Assembly (NCBI GenBank): GCA_900177435.1
Contig: FXAI01000007.1
Coordinates: 2,501-66,500 of the forward strand
Reading direction: 5' to 3'
DNA: 64,000 nt
Origin: Alteromonadaceae bacterium Bs31
GTDB lineage: Bacteria > Pseudomonadota > Gammaproteobacteria > Pseudomonadales > Cellvibrionaceae
Shown here: positions 1 through 9,852 of the stretch, piece after piece
Layout of the letters: every line of letters begins with the position of its first letter
Numbering within the stretch: position 1 is the first letter of the stretch
Position numbers and translations under genes: made by a program
The notes under the pieces: generated by a model
What the model saw: only the letters and a program-made list of their open reading frames with translations
The model's database searches: none
What the model was told of the DNA's origin: nothing

Positions 1-492
1 CAAGCCGGTAAAGTAGCGTGAGTCCACCTTGCCCACAAAGGTGTTAAAACGCGCGAGACGCAGCGCCGCGCAGGTTACAAACACAAAGGCTGCGGCCCAA
101 CCATACTTCCCGAGCGGCTCGAGCGCCCAGCTAAACATGACGATAGCAGGAGCCAAGCCGAAAGAGGCCATATCGGAAAGACTGTCGTACTCAGTACCAA
201 AAGCGCTGGTTGTGTTGGTCATACGCGCCACTCTTCCGTCAAAGCCATCGAGGATCTGAGCAGCAAATATCGCCATGGCTGCATTGGCGAAGTTGTCATT
301 CATCGCCGAGACAATCGCAAAGAAACCACCGAACAAGGCTCCCGTCGTAAATAAGTTGGGAAGCAAATAAACGCCGCGGCGCCTTACCTTCTCTCCGTTC
401 TCCGACACCTCTTCTTCATGTTCGTCAACGGGTATTGCATCCTTCACTTTCTGTTTAAACTCTGAATTGTCTTGTTCTTCTGAGCCGCTCAT
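1..492 (-). CDS. pssA: CDP-diacylglycerol--serine O-phosphatidyltransferase, partial (3' end outside window)
   Basis: Membrane enzyme that joins CDP-diacylglycerol and L-serine to make phosphatidylserine, the precursor of phosphatidylethanolamine. The 164 visible residues start at an ATG (490-492) and run off the window edge without a stop. An acidic, charged N-terminus of about 38 residues precedes the first membrane segments. Residues 82-107 hold the complete CDP-alcohol phosphotransferase signature: D82-G-F-D-G-R-V-A-R, then G99, D103 and D107 at the expected spacing (DGx2ARx8Gx3Dx3D). The gene lies downstream of ilvC on the same strand but behind a strong terminator, so it is probably expressed separately. 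In Pseudomonas pssA also sits next to ilvC, which agrees with the call. The C-terminal part cannot be assessed. Confidence 0.93.
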   Translation of the reverse strand, partial: MSGSEEQDNSEFKQKVKDAIPVDEHEEEVSENGEKVRRRGVYLLPNLFTTGALFGGFFAIVSAMNDNFANAAMAIFAAQILDGFDGRVARMTNTTSAFGTEYDSLSDMASFGLAPAIVMFSWALEPLGKYGWAAAFVFVTCAALRLARFNTFVGKVDSRYFTGL

Positions 493-552
493 AGTACCTG
501 CGCTTACCTTAAGGATAGTTATTTTGAGCACTAATCATAGCTAGCAAAGCTA

Positions 553-582
553 CAAATAAAAAGCGCGACCGAGGTCGCGCTT
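553..582 (-). terminator. Rho-independent terminator of ilvC
   Basis: A perfect 10-bp stem (AAGCGCGACC / GGTCGCGCTT, loop of 2) at 561-582 is followed on the minus strand by a T-rich run at 560-553. It lies 28 bases past the ilvC stop codon and before pssA. Confidence 0.85.
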
Positions 583-610
583 GTGCGTTCTTTAAACTTA
601 TCGATAAATC

Positions 611-1685
<1,075 letters not shown>

Positions 1686-1732
1686 ATGCGCGGCAGTCTA
1701 TAAGAACACATTCGTCCCGTAAAATGATATAT

Positions 1733-1751
1733 TTGCAATCTTTTATTGCAA
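1733..1751. promoter_or_regulatory. Probable IlvY operator (LysR-type box)
   Basis: Perfect inverted repeat TTGCAAT-N5-ATTGCAA, 15 bases before the chosen ilvY start and about 105 bases upstream of ilvC. It contains the T-N11-A spacing of LysR-type sites. LysR regulators normally bind the divergent promoter region, repressing their own gene and activating the target when inducer (here acetolactate or acetohydroxybutyrate) is bound. The IlvY assignment is inferred from position and symmetry. Confidence 0.6.
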
Positions 1752-1765
1752 TATGCGAAACACCG

Positions 1766-2635
1766 ATGGATATCAATAAGCTCAAACTTTTCGTCGCCTT
1801 GGCTGAATCGAAGCATTTCAACCGCGCCGCAGAACAGTCTCACGTAAGCGCATCGAAACTCACCCGCGTGATCCAGCAGCTTGAACAGGCACTGGGCACA
1901 CAGCTATTCGAGCGAGACAATCGATCCGTCGCATTGACAAAAAAAGGAAAAGAATTCCTGGACCACAGCCGGGAGCTGATTCAGCAGTGGGAAATGATGT
2001 ATCAGGCCATGCAAGCCAGCACGGAGGGACTCACAGGGTCCATCAGCATCTATTGCTCGGTTACCGCGAGTTATAGCTTCTTGTATGAAATTCTGCGCGA
2101 TTTCAGAGGCGAACACCCCGGAATAGAAATTACTTTGCATACTGGCGACCCAGCGGCGGCTATAGAAAGAGTTACCGCTGGCTTTGAGGACGTGGTTATT
2201 GCGGCTCAGCCAGATAAACTACCCTCATCGCTAGCCTTTAAAAGCATCACCGAATCACCGCTAATTTTTATTGCGCCAATCGAATTTGTTTCAGAAGGCG
2301 TTTCAGCCCAGCCCGATAGTAGCTGGAAAAAAATCCCGTTTATTCTGTCTGAACGAGGCATCGCGCGCGAACGACTCAATAATTGGTTTTCCCAACTGGA
2401 GTTTTCACCCACAATTTACGCGCAGGTGGCCGGGCATGAAGCGATTGTGAGTATGGTTAGCCTGGGCTTTGGCATGGGCCTTGTGCCGGAGATTGTGCTA
2501 GAAAACAGCCCGCTGGCGAAACAGGTTCAAATATTTCCGTTTCAACCAGATTTACAAGCATATGATGTAGGTATTTGTGTGCAGAAGAAGCGCCTTAAAA
2601 ACCCATTAGTTAATGCTTTTTGGGAACAAGTTTAA
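1766..2635 (+). CDS. ilvY: LysR-family transcriptional activator IlvY
   Basis: Activator of ilvC that senses the substrates of KARI. The 289 residues from the ATG at 1766 begin MDINKLKLFVALAESKHFNR, the canonical LysR helix-turn-helix start (residues 1-60). The effector domain (about 90-289) contains CSVTASYSFL, TGDPAAAIERV, GHEAIVSMVSLGFGMGLVPE and a C-terminal CVQKKRLKNPL, all closely resembling E. coli IlvY. The frame stays open up to a possible TTG start at 1724, but that would add 14 residues foreign to the family and place the coding region over the operator-like repeat at 1733-1751, so 1766 is preferred. It is divergent from ilvC, the standard arrangement. Confidence 0.92.
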   Translation: MDINKLKLFVALAESKHFNRAAEQSHVSASKLTRVIQQLEQALGTQLFERDNRSVALTKKGKEFLDHSRELIQQWEMMYQAMQASTEGLTGSISIYCSVTASYSFLYEILRDFRGEHPGIEITLHTGDPAAAIERVTAGFEDVVIAAQPDKLPSSLAFKSITESPLIFIAPIEFVSEGVSAQPDSSWKKIPFILSERGIARERLNNWFSQLEFSPTIYAQVAGHEAIVSMVSLGFGMGLVPEIVLENSPLAKQVQIFPFQPDLQAYDVGICVQKKRLKNPLVNAFWEQV

Positions 2636-2668
2636 GACGCTTAACTTACTTACGGAGTGTTGCGGCCA

Positions 2669-3160
2669 CTACAAACCCAGAACTTTCTCGCCCCGAGCTA
2701 TTCCGGAAACACCCGAGCGTACCACCTCAAGAATGGCAGCGTCGCCGACCGCATGATAAAACGCATCCAGCTTGTCGCTGTCGCCTGTCAGTTGAATGGT
2801 ATAAACCGAAGCCGTCACGTCGATAATCTGCCCGCGGAAGATTTCTACACAGCGTTTTACTTCTGCTCGCTGAGCGCCAGTTGCACGCACTTTTATCATC
2901 ATCAGCTCACGTTCAATATGAGAGCCTTCGGTTAAATCCACAAGCTTAACCACATCCACCAGGCGATTAAGGTGCTTGGTGATTTGCTCTATTTTATGAT
3001 CGTTGCCAATAGTGGTTAGGGTTAAACGAGACAGGGTTTCGTCTTCGGTTGGCGCTACGGTCAGCGTCTCAATATTGTACCCACGCTGGGAAAACAAGCC
3101 CACAACTCGTGACAGCGCCCCCGGCTCGTTTTCCATTAACAGAGAAATTATTCTTTTCAT
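2669..3160 (-). CDS. ilvH: Acetolactate synthase small (regulatory) subunit
   Basis: Regulatory subunit that binds the large subunit, raises its activity and confers valine feedback inhibition. 163 residues, the family's usual length. An ACT domain covers about residues 2-75 (ISLLMENEPGALSRVVGLF, then GYNIETLTVAPTEDETLSR), followed by the small-subunit C-terminal domain. Its ATG shares one base with the TAA stop of the large-subunit gene (TAATG), so translation is very probably coupled. Second and last gene of the ilvB-ilvH operon. Confidence 0.96.
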   Translation of the reverse strand: MKRIISLLMENEPGALSRVVGLFSQRGYNIETLTVAPTEDETLSRLTLTTIGNDHKIEQITKHLNRLVDVVKLVDLTEGSHIERELMMIKVRATGAQRAEVKRCVEIFRGQIIDVTASVYTIQLTGDSDKLDAFYHAVGDAAILEVVRSGVSGIARGEKVLGL

Positions 3161-4896
3161 TATGTTCGCTCCGTTTTACTTAACCACATATCTCGCATAG
3201 AACCGTTCGGCGCAACCTGCATTGGGTAGACGTGTTCTTTCGGATCCACATAAATATCCATGAACACACACTTATCCTTCATGGCAAAACATTCTTCCAT
3301 TTTGGACTTAAGTTCATCGCGCTTGGTAACACGCATGCCGACATGCCCGAAGGCTTCCATTAATTTAACGAAATCAGGCAGGGAATCTTCGTACAGGCTC
3401 TCTGAGTAGCGACTGTCATACTGCATATCCTGCCACTGCTTCACCATGCCCAATGCCTGGTTATTTACGCAAATAATTTTCACCGGCAGGTGGTATTGCA
3501 GGCATGTTGATAATTCCTGAATACACATTTGAATACTGCCTTCACCGGTCACACAGGCGACAGCTGCGTCCCTGTGAGCCATTTGCACACCCATAGCGGA
3601 GGGCAAACCAAACCCCATTGTTCCCAGTCCACCGGAATTAACCCAGCGGCGAGGCTTATCGAATTGATAATACTGGGCGCTGAACATTTGATGCTGACCA
3701 ACATCCGAACAAACAAAAGCATCGCCCTTGGTTACTTCGAACAGTGTACGAATAACTTCTTGGGGCATCAGCATTTCCCCTGTGGTGTCGTAGCGTGGAG
3801 TGCTCAGGATTCCATAGCGGTTACGCCATTCGTTAATTTCCTTCCACCAGTTTTCGATAGCCTTCTCGTCTGGCCGCTCGTTGGTGGCGTTAATTAACTC
3901 AAGCATTTCGTCGAGAACAGAATCTACCGGGCCTACGATAGGAATATCGGCTGGCACCGTTTTGGAAATTGACGCAGGGTCAACATCAATGTGAATAATC
4001 TTCGCCGATGGGCAAAACTTATTCGGCGTGTTCGTGACTCGATCATCAAAACGGGCACCAACAGCAAGAATGACATCTGCGTGATGCATTGCGGTGTTGG
4101 CTTCGACGGTACCATGCATACCCAGCATGCCTAAAAATTGAGCGTCAGTACCCGGATAAGCTCCCAGGCCCATCAAAGTATTGGTTACCGGAAAATTTAA
4201 CATTTTGGCAATTTTAGTGAGCTGTGCTGAGGCATTGCCCTGCACAACACCACCACCGGCATAAATCATGGGGCGACGCGCAGTTAACATCTGCTGTACT
4301 GCTTTTTTAATTTGCCCGGTGTGACCTTTGGTTGCCGGTGTGTACGAACGCAATTTGATCTTTTCCGGGTAATAATAATCAAATTTGTCCACAGGGTTAG
4401 TAATGTCTTTGGGTACATCAATAACCACAGGACCAGGCCGCCCGGTGGACGCAATGTAAAAGGCTTTTTTAACCGTTTCTGCGATATCACGTTGGTCTTT
4501 TACTAAAAAGCTATGTTTTACGATGGGCCGGGAAACACCCACCATATCGGTTTCCTGAAAAGCGTCTTCTCCGATTTTATCGGACACTACCTGACCAGAA
4601 ATAACCACCATGGGAATTGAATCCATATACGCGGTCGCAATACCGGTAATCGCGTTAGTCGCCCCGGGGCCGGAGGTCACCAGCACTACCCCTGTTCTCC
4701 CAGTGGAACGCGCATAGCCATCAGCAGCATGAGTAGCCGCTTGCTCATGGCGCACCAGAATATGCTTGACGTCTTTCTGTCTGAAGATTGCGTCGTAAAT
4801 GTGTAATGCGGCTCCGCCAGGGTAACCAAATATCAAGTCAACCCCTTCGTCGGCCAAAGCCTTAATCAGAATGTCTCCACCGGAGAGCTTTTCCAC
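3160..4896 (-). CDS. ilvB: Acetolactate synthase large (catalytic) subunit
   Basis: Thiamine-diphosphate enzyme for the first common step of branched-chain amino acid synthesis: it condenses two pyruvates, or pyruvate with 2-oxobutyrate. 578 residues with the three classic domains. The catalytic glutamate is E51 in [18 protein letters not shown]; the FAD/central domain follows; the ThDP-Mg motif GEGSIQM with NN about 25 residues later lies near residue 447. GEG instead of the textbook GDG is common in Pseudomonas-type enzymes. The start is GTG at 4894-4896 behind GAGGAT at good spacing. The large subunit is called ilvB or ilvI depending on the organism. Confidence 0.95.
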   Translation of the reverse strand: MEKLSGGDILIKALADEGVDLIFGYPGGAALHIYDAIFRQKDVKHILVRHEQAATHAADGYARSTGRTGVVLVTSGPGATNAITGIATAYMDSIPMVVISGQVVSDKIGEDAFQETDMVGVSRPIVKHSFLVKDQRDIAETVKKAFYIASTGRPGPVVIDVPKDITNPVDKFDYYYPEKIKLRSYTPATKGHTGQIKKAVQQMLTARRPMIYAGGGVVQGNASAQLTKIAKMLNFPVTNTLMGLGAYPGTDAQFLGMLGMHGTVEANTAMHHADVILAVGARFDDRVTNTPNKFCPSAKIIHIDVDPASISKTVPADIPIVGPVDSVLDEMLELINATNERPDEKAIENWWKEINEWRNRYGILSTPRYDTTGEMLMPQEVIRTLFEVTKGDAFVCSDVGQHQMFSAQYYQFDKPRRWVNSGGLGTMGFGLPSAMGVQMAHRDAAVACVTGEGSIQMCIQELSTCLQYHLPVKIICVNNQALGMVKQWQDMQYDSRYSESLYEDSLPDFVKLMEAFGHVGMRVTKRDELKSKMEECFAMKDKCVFMDIYVDPKEHVYPMQVAPNGSMRDMWLSKTERT

Positions 4897-5378
4897 GTTT
4901 TTATCCTCATTTTTTAATTAACAAATTGATTCCCACCAAACTCTTACGTTTGGAAGGTCAAACTGGAATCATTATGCGAAAGCATCACGAAAGGTGATGA
5001 AAGATTCCTGAAGCTGAATACATTTCTCAATGGCCCGAATACCATAGCACTTTGTGCTAAAACAGGGTCAACGCGCATTGATCGTATTCAAATTATGCGT
5101 TGTTACTCCAATGCTACTGCGCTTTGATCGCTGATGAATCAAACAATTCTGTTTTTTTTCAACGCACATTGGATGGGAGCTTAGGTATAACTCCCTCGCA
5201 CTTCAGGATGGTCAACTTTGCGGTTGGCAAAGCTGTGTAGGCCAGCCTCGAGGTTTCGGGGCGCTACTGCCATCTGGCGAAGCTTTTATTTTGGCGAATT
5301 GCCCTGCAATGTCAAGCTTGGTTGCACATTCTGTCTAATTTGACTGTGTAATAATGTCCACAGAGAAGGAGCGGATTG
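4897..5378. other. 482-bp intergenic region between ilvB and the SDR gene
   Basis: No gene is recognised. It must hold the ilvB promoter. On the minus strand a TTGACC (5066-5071) and TATGGT (5041-5046) are 19 bases apart, a weak sigma-70 candidate; a second TTGACC lies near 5211-5216. Two perfect small stems are present: TAGCAC-TTT-GTGCTA (5044-5058, inside the first promoter candidate) and CATCAC-GAAAG-GTGATG (4983-4999). The untranslated leader would be over 140 bases, but I found no convincing leader peptide rich in Ile/Val/Leu and no terminator, so attenuation is not supported. Confidence 0.45.
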
Positions 5379-6362
5379 ATGAAAGTCTTATTTATTGGCG
5401 GAACGGGAAATATCAGTACATCCAGCAGCTGCCTTGCACTGGAGAACGGTTTTGAGCTTTGGCACCTTAATAGAGGGGCTTCCGGCCAAACTCTCCAGGG
5501 TGTAAAAAACATCCATTGCAATGTTAATGACCGGGCTGCCATGGTGCAGGCACTCAATGAGCACCACTGGGATGCAGTGGTTAACTGGATTGCATTTACA
5601 CCTGCAGATATTGAGCGCGACCTTACGCTCTTTCGGGGAAAAACAGCGCAATATCTATTTATCAGCTCCGCTTCCTGCTACCAAAAGCCCCCCCAATCGC
5701 CAATCATTACAGAGCGTACCCCCCTAAGTAACCCCTACTGGCAATATTCTCGCGATAAAATTCAGTGTGAACAGCGCTTGCTAGAGGCGCATCGCAAGGA
5801 GGGTTTTCCATGCACCATCGTGCGGCCATCACACACCTATTCCCGAGTAATACCTATCGCTGTGGCAGGTTGGACCGAGTACACTGCCATAGATCGAATA
5901 AAGCGAGGCCTGCCAGTGGTTGTTCACGGAGACGGCACCTCCCTTTGGGTGCTGACTCATGCTGACGATTTTGCAACGGGCCTGACCAGCCTACTGGGCA
6001 ATCAACAGGCTATTGGCGAGGCGTATCACATTACCAGCGATGAAGTACTTAGCTGGAACCAGATCTACCAGCATATAGGGCAGGCCCTTGGGGTGGAACC
6101 GCACCTTGTTCACGTAAGCTCAGACAAAATCTCGCGTTACAACGAGGACTATAGGGGCACCTTGCTGGGAGACAAATCTCACAGCGTGATATTTGATAAC
6201 AGTAAGGTCAAAGCGGTGTGTCCTCGTTTCCAGTGCACTACCGAATTCGCTGATGGTATAAGATCCACCCTCGACTGGTTTGAAGCTGCACCTGAGCGTC
6301 AACATATTAACGAGAACGATAATAAAATGATGGACCATTTGATTGCCGCAGAGCAGGTATAG
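5379..6362 (+). CDS. NAD-dependent epimerase/dehydratase family protein (extended/atypical SDR)
   Basis: 327-residue cytoplasmic SDR. The N-terminal Rossmann motif is GGTGNIS (residues 7-13), a variant of the usual GGTGFIG, and the catalytic pair is YSRDK (YxxxK) in the middle. The later segment with PVVVHGDGTSLW and THADDFATGL resembles nucleotide-sugar epimerase-like proteins and the chloroplast CSP41-type branch. The natural substrate cannot be read from the sequence. The ATG at 5379 has AAGGAG seven bases upstream; the TTG three bases earlier is less likely. It is alone between the ilv operon and a DUF4124 gene, so context gives no pathway. Confidence 0.75.
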   Translation: MKVLFIGGTGNISTSSSCLALENGFELWHLNRGASGQTLQGVKNIHCNVNDRAAMVQALNEHHWDAVVNWIAFTPADIERDLTLFRGKTAQYLFISSASCYQKPPQSPIITERTPLSNPYWQYSRDKIQCEQRLLEAHRKEGFPCTIVRPSHTYSRVIPIAVAGWTEYTAIDRIKRGLPVVVHGDGTSLWVLTHADDFATGLTSLLGNQQAIGEAYHITSDEVLSWNQIYQHIGQALGVEPHLVHVSSDKISRYNEDYRGTLLGDKSHSVIFDNSKVKAVCPRFQCTTEFADGIRSTLDWFEAAPERQHINENDNKMMDHLIAAEQV

Positions 6363-6470
6363 ATCGCAGAAATTGAATACTCCTGCGTTGATGCCTTGAA
6401 GGGCCTAGCGTAGGTGTTCTAAACTTGAGAAAGTACTTTAACTACGAGGACCGCTCAGGCGGCAGACAAA

Positions 6471-6938
6471 ATGGCAACTATCTATTCCGGTAAATCCGTT
6501 TCGATTCTAGCTGGCATCGTACTTACAGCATTTTCTGTAACGAGTTTCGCTGAGGATTACTATCGCTGGGTTGGTGCAGACGGCGTAACACATTATGGCT
6601 CCTCACCCCCGCAAGGGGTCGAAGCAGTGAAAGTAAAGACCTACGGTGGCGCGGGCGCAGGAGAAGACAGCCCTGAGGCCAGCTTCACTGGAGCGGCAGC
6701 CGATGAACCGGCAGCGGATGAAGCCAACCTTCCTCCAGAGGAAGTAGAGCGTAGGCGCAAGGTTGCAGAAAAACAGAAGGAAGTGTGTGAGGCAGAGAAA
6801 AAGCGCCTGGAAGTGCTTAACCGCCCAGGTCGTATCCGTATGAAACAGCCCGACGGTACCGCTCGTTACATGACTCAAGACGAAATTCAGCAAGAAATTG
6901 CTACCACTAATCAGGTTATGGCTGACGCCTGTAAATAA
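6471..6938 (+). CDS. DUF4124 domain-containing envelope protein
   Basis: 155 residues with an N-terminal signal peptide (about residues 1-27, ending SFA-ED). A DUF4124 motif follows directly (YYRWVGADGVTHYGSSPP, about 29-46), then an Ala/Glu-rich linker and a charged, probably helical segment (EEVERRRKVAEKQKEVCEAE). DUF4124 proteins are small periplasmic or surface proteins of unknown function, common in gammaproteobacteria. Two cysteines (in KEVCEAE and at the C-terminus, DACK) could form a disulfide. It ends at a strong terminator shared with convergent clpB. A relative with the same layout is encoded at 40173-40607. Confidence 0.75.
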   Translation: MATIYSGKSVSILAGIVLTAFSVTSFAEDYYRWVGADGVTHYGSSPPQGVEAVKVKTYGGAGAGEDSPEASFTGAAADEPAADEANLPPEEVERRRKVAEKQKEVCEAEKKRLEVLNRPGRIRMKQPDGTARYMTQDEIQQEIATTNQVMADACK

Positions 6939-6968
6939 AATAAACCCCGGCTAGCCGGGGTTTATTTG
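6936..6968. terminator. Bidirectional Rho-independent terminator
   Basis: A near-perfect hairpin (AAACCCCGG-CTAG-CCGGGGTTT, 6942-6963) is flanked by A-rich sequence on the left and T-rich sequence on the right. It can end both the DUF4124 gene (plus) and clpB (minus), which converge here. Confidence 0.9.
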
Positions 6969-6981
6969 TCGCAATATCACC

Positions 6982-9618
6982 TTATTGGATTTTAAAAACC
7001 AGCTTCTCGCCATCCAGGCTTGCTGCGATGGTTTGACCTGGCTGGAACCTGCCAGCAAGCACCTCCTGAGCCAGAGGGTTCTCGATAAGCTGCTGAATTA
7101 CCCGCTTCAAGGGCCTTGCGCCATATACAGGGTCGAAGCCCGCCTCTGATATTTTTGCCAACACTGTTTCATCAAGCTCCAGGCTTAAATCCTGCTCTTT
7201 TAGGCGTTTGCGCAAAATGCTCAACTGGATATCGGCAATGCCCCGAATCTGGCTTCTTGCCAGAGGGTGAAATACAACGGATTCATCGATACGGTTAATA
7301 AATTCCGGCCTGAAGTGCGAACCCACCACTTCCATCACCGCTTCTTTCATCGCCTGGTATTTGTACTCGTTCTGGCCTTCATCTTCCTGCTCTGTGCCGT
7401 CCAGATTAATGCTGTCATATGCCTTGTTTTCGGCGATTTCCTGGATAGCACTTGAACCCAAGTTGGACGTCATCACCACTACGGTGTTTCGGAAATCTAC
7501 AGTGCGCCCCTGCCCGTCTGTAAGCCTTCCGTCTTCGAGCACTTGCAACAATATATTGAAGACGTCCGGGTGAGCCTTTTCCACCTCATCCAATAGCACC
7601 ACAGAATAGGGTTTGCGGCGAACGGCCTCGGTAAGATAACCACCCTCTTCGTAACCGACATAGCCAGGAGGCGCGCCAATTAAACGAGCCACTGAGTGTT
7701 TCTCCATAAATTCGGACATATCGATCCGCACCAGCGCATCCTGGCTGTCGAACAGAAATTCCGCCAGCGCCTTGCACAGTTCGGTTTTGCCCACCCCTGT
7801 TGGACCAAGGAATAAAAACGAGCCGTTTGGTCGATTGGGGTCACTCAAGCCGGCACGAGAACGACGAACAGCGTTAGATACAGCCACTACCGCCTCTTCC
7901 TGTCCTATTACACGCTTGTGCAGTACACCCTCCATTTTCAGCAGTTTGTCTCGTTCACCTTCCAGCATTTTTGACACTGGAATGCCCGTCCATTTGGACA
8001 CCACTTCGGCAATTTCTTCATCACTCACTTTATTGCGCAGTAATTTCATCTCATGCATTTCAGCCTGGCTTGCCATATCAAGCTGTTTTTCAAAGTCTGG
8101 AATAATGCCGTATTGCAATTCGGACATGCGGGCAAGATCTCCAGCGCGGCGGGCGGCGTCCAAATCCAGGCGCGCCTGCTCAAGATTGCTTTTTATTTCC
8201 TGTGAGCCTTGCAAGGCCACTTTTTCCGCTCGCCAGATTTCATCCAGGTCCGCATAGGCCCGCTCGGCTTTAGCAATTTGGCTGTCGATGATTTTTAATC
8301 GTTCCTTCGCCGCAGTATCTTCGTCTTTTTTAACCGCTTCCCGTTCGATTTTAAGCTGGATCAAGCGGCGCTCCAGCTTATCCATCTGCTCGGGTTTAGA
8401 ATCTATTTCCATGCGAATACGACTGCCAGCCTCATCGATCAAGTCAATGGCCTTATCCGGCAGTTGGCGGTCGGTAATGTAGCGCTGAGAGAGTTTGGCA
8501 GCTGCAATAATGGCTGAGTCGGTGATATCAACGCCATGATGCACTTCATAGCGCTCTTTCAAACCACGCAGAATAGCAATGGTGTCTTCTTCGTTGGGTT
8601 CATCCACCTGTACTTTCTGGAAACGACGCTCCAACGCAGCATCTTTTTCAATGTACTGACGATATTCATCCAGAGTTGTGGCACCAACGCAGTGAAGTTC
8701 ACCTCGCGCCAGCGCCGGCTTTAACATATTGCCCGCATCCATTGCGCCTTCGGCCTTGCCAGCGCCGACCATGGTATGAAGTTCATCGATGAAGAGAATA
8801 ATACGCCCTTCCTGCTTGCCCAGTTCATTGAGCACAGCTTTGAGACGCTCTTCAAAATCGCCACGAAATTTAGCACCGGCCAGCAGGGAGCCCAAATCCA
8901 GTGACAGCAAGCGTTTGTTTTTCAGCCCTTCTGGTACTTCGCCGTTCACAATACGTTGAGCTAGCCCTTCAACAATCGCGGTTTTACCCACACCAGGCTC
9001 GCCGATAAGCACCGGGTTATTTTTAGTGCGCCGCTGAAGAACCTGCACTGTGCGACGAATTTCATCATCTCGCCCAATCACCGGATCGAGTTTACCCGCC
9101 TCTGCACGCGAGGTAAGGTCCACGGTATAGCGCTCCAGTGCTTGACGGTTGCCTTCAGCCTCCGGGTCATCAACCGTTTCTCCGCCGCGTACTTTGTCTA
9201 CCGCAGCACGTAGACGGTCAGCGTCACCAAACTGGTTCAGCAATTTACCCATACCGGTCTGGTTTTCTTTCATGGCAGACATTAGCAGGCTTTCACTGGT
9301 GATAAATTTATCGCCAACTTGCTGTGCATGCTTATCTGCCAGGTTTAACAAACGGCCCAACTCGGATGACATATGCACATCACCAGTGGGGTTTTGAATT
9401 TGCGGCAGGCCCTCTAACTTTTTAGTAAGCTCATTACGCAAGCCGTTAATATCAAAGCCCGCCGAAGCCAGTAAGGGGCGAACAGCCCCACCTTGCTGAT
9501 CCAACATCCCCTGTAACAGATGCAAGGGGTCAATCTGGTTGTGATCGCGGCCGACAGCCAGAGACTGAGCATCTGATAAAGCCATCTGCAGTTGATTGGT
9601 TAAGCGATCGATTCGCAT
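6982..9618 (-). CDS. clpB: ATP-dependent chaperone ClpB
   Basis: Hexameric AAA+ disaggregase that works with DnaK to recover proteins from aggregates after heat shock. 878 residues, slightly longer than E. coli ClpB (857). Domains in order: Clp N-terminal repeats (1-145), AAA1 with Walker A GEPGVGKT near residue 206 and Walker B LFIDELH, the coiled-coil M domain (about 400-530) and AAA2 with Walker A GPTGVGKT near 606. The ClpP-binding loop of ClpA/ClpX is not evident, as expected for ClpB. A sigma-32 type promoter lies just upstream. In Pseudomonas clpB also neighbours yfiH and rluD. Confidence 0.97.
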   Translation of the reverse strand: MRIDRLTNQLQMALSDAQSLAVGRDHNQIDPLHLLQGMLDQQGGAVRPLLASAGFDINGLRNELTKKLEGLPQIQNPTGDVHMSSELGRLLNLADKHAQQVGDKFITSESLLMSAMKENQTGMGKLLNQFGDADRLRAAVDKVRGGETVDDPEAEGNRQALERYTVDLTSRAEAGKLDPVIGRDDEIRRTVQVLQRRTKNNPVLIGEPGVGKTAIVEGLAQRIVNGEVPEGLKNKRLLSLDLGSLLAGAKFRGDFEERLKAVLNELGKQEGRIILFIDELHTMVGAGKAEGAMDAGNMLKPALARGELHCVGATTLDEYRQYIEKDAALERRFQKVQVDEPNEEDTIAILRGLKERYEVHHGVDITDSAIIAAAKLSQRYITDRQLPDKAIDLIDEAGSRIRMEIDSKPEQMDKLERRLIQLKIEREAVKKDEDTAAKERLKIIDSQIAKAERAYADLDEIWRAEKVALQGSQEIKSNLEQARLDLDAARRAGDLARMSELQYGIIPDFEKQLDMASQAEMHEMKLLRNKVSDEEIAEVVSKWTGIPVSKMLEGERDKLLKMEGVLHKRVIGQEEAVVAVSNAVRRSRAGLSDPNRPNGSFLFLGPTGVGKTELCKALAEFLFDSQDALVRIDMSEFMEKHSVARLIGAPPGYVGYEEGGYLTEAVRRKPYSVVLLDEVEKAHPDVFNILLQVLEDGRLTDGQGRTVDFRNTVVVMTSNLGSSAIQEIAENKAYDSINLDGTEQEDEGQNEYKYQAMKEAVMEVVGSHFRPEFINRIDESVVFHPLARSQIRGIADIQLSILRKRLKEQDLSLELDETVLAKISEAGFDPVYGARPLKRVIQQLIENPLAQEVLAGRFQPGQTIAASLDGEKLVFKIQ

Positions 9619-9654
9619 ATTTCGCCTCTTAAAAGCTGATTTACGTTACCCAAT

Positions 9655-9683
9655 AGTTGGGGTTTACTCACGGTAAACTCAAG
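9655..9683 (-). promoter_or_regulatory. Sigma-32 (heat-shock) promoter of clpB
   Basis: On the minus strand CTTGAG (9683-9678) and CCCCAACT (9662-9655) are separated by 15 bases, close to the heat-shock consensus CTTGAA-N13-15-CCCCATNT. It ends 36 bases before the clpB start codon, the expected distance. Confidence 0.75.
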
Positions 9684-9852
9684 CCATGTTTGCCTATGTG
9701 GCACACATACTCTCATAACAGAATTAATTATTTGTGCTATTTATTTGATCGTGGGAGAACAATTCAACATTAACCCTGTTCTCTGCACTCAGGGCGGATA
9801 GAATCTTACCGTCGAGCGGACTATCTCTTAAACCACGTTGTTGAGGATGCTA

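Noticed and set aside
3540-3560. GEG instead of GDG in the ThDP motif of acetolactate synthase
   Set aside because: GEGSIQM is the common form in Pseudomonas-type large subunits.
4930-5020. Short leader peptide candidate upstream of ilvB (minus strand, near 5020)
   Set aside because: It would be about 12 residues with a single Ile and no Val/Leu run, and has no paired terminator/antiterminator.
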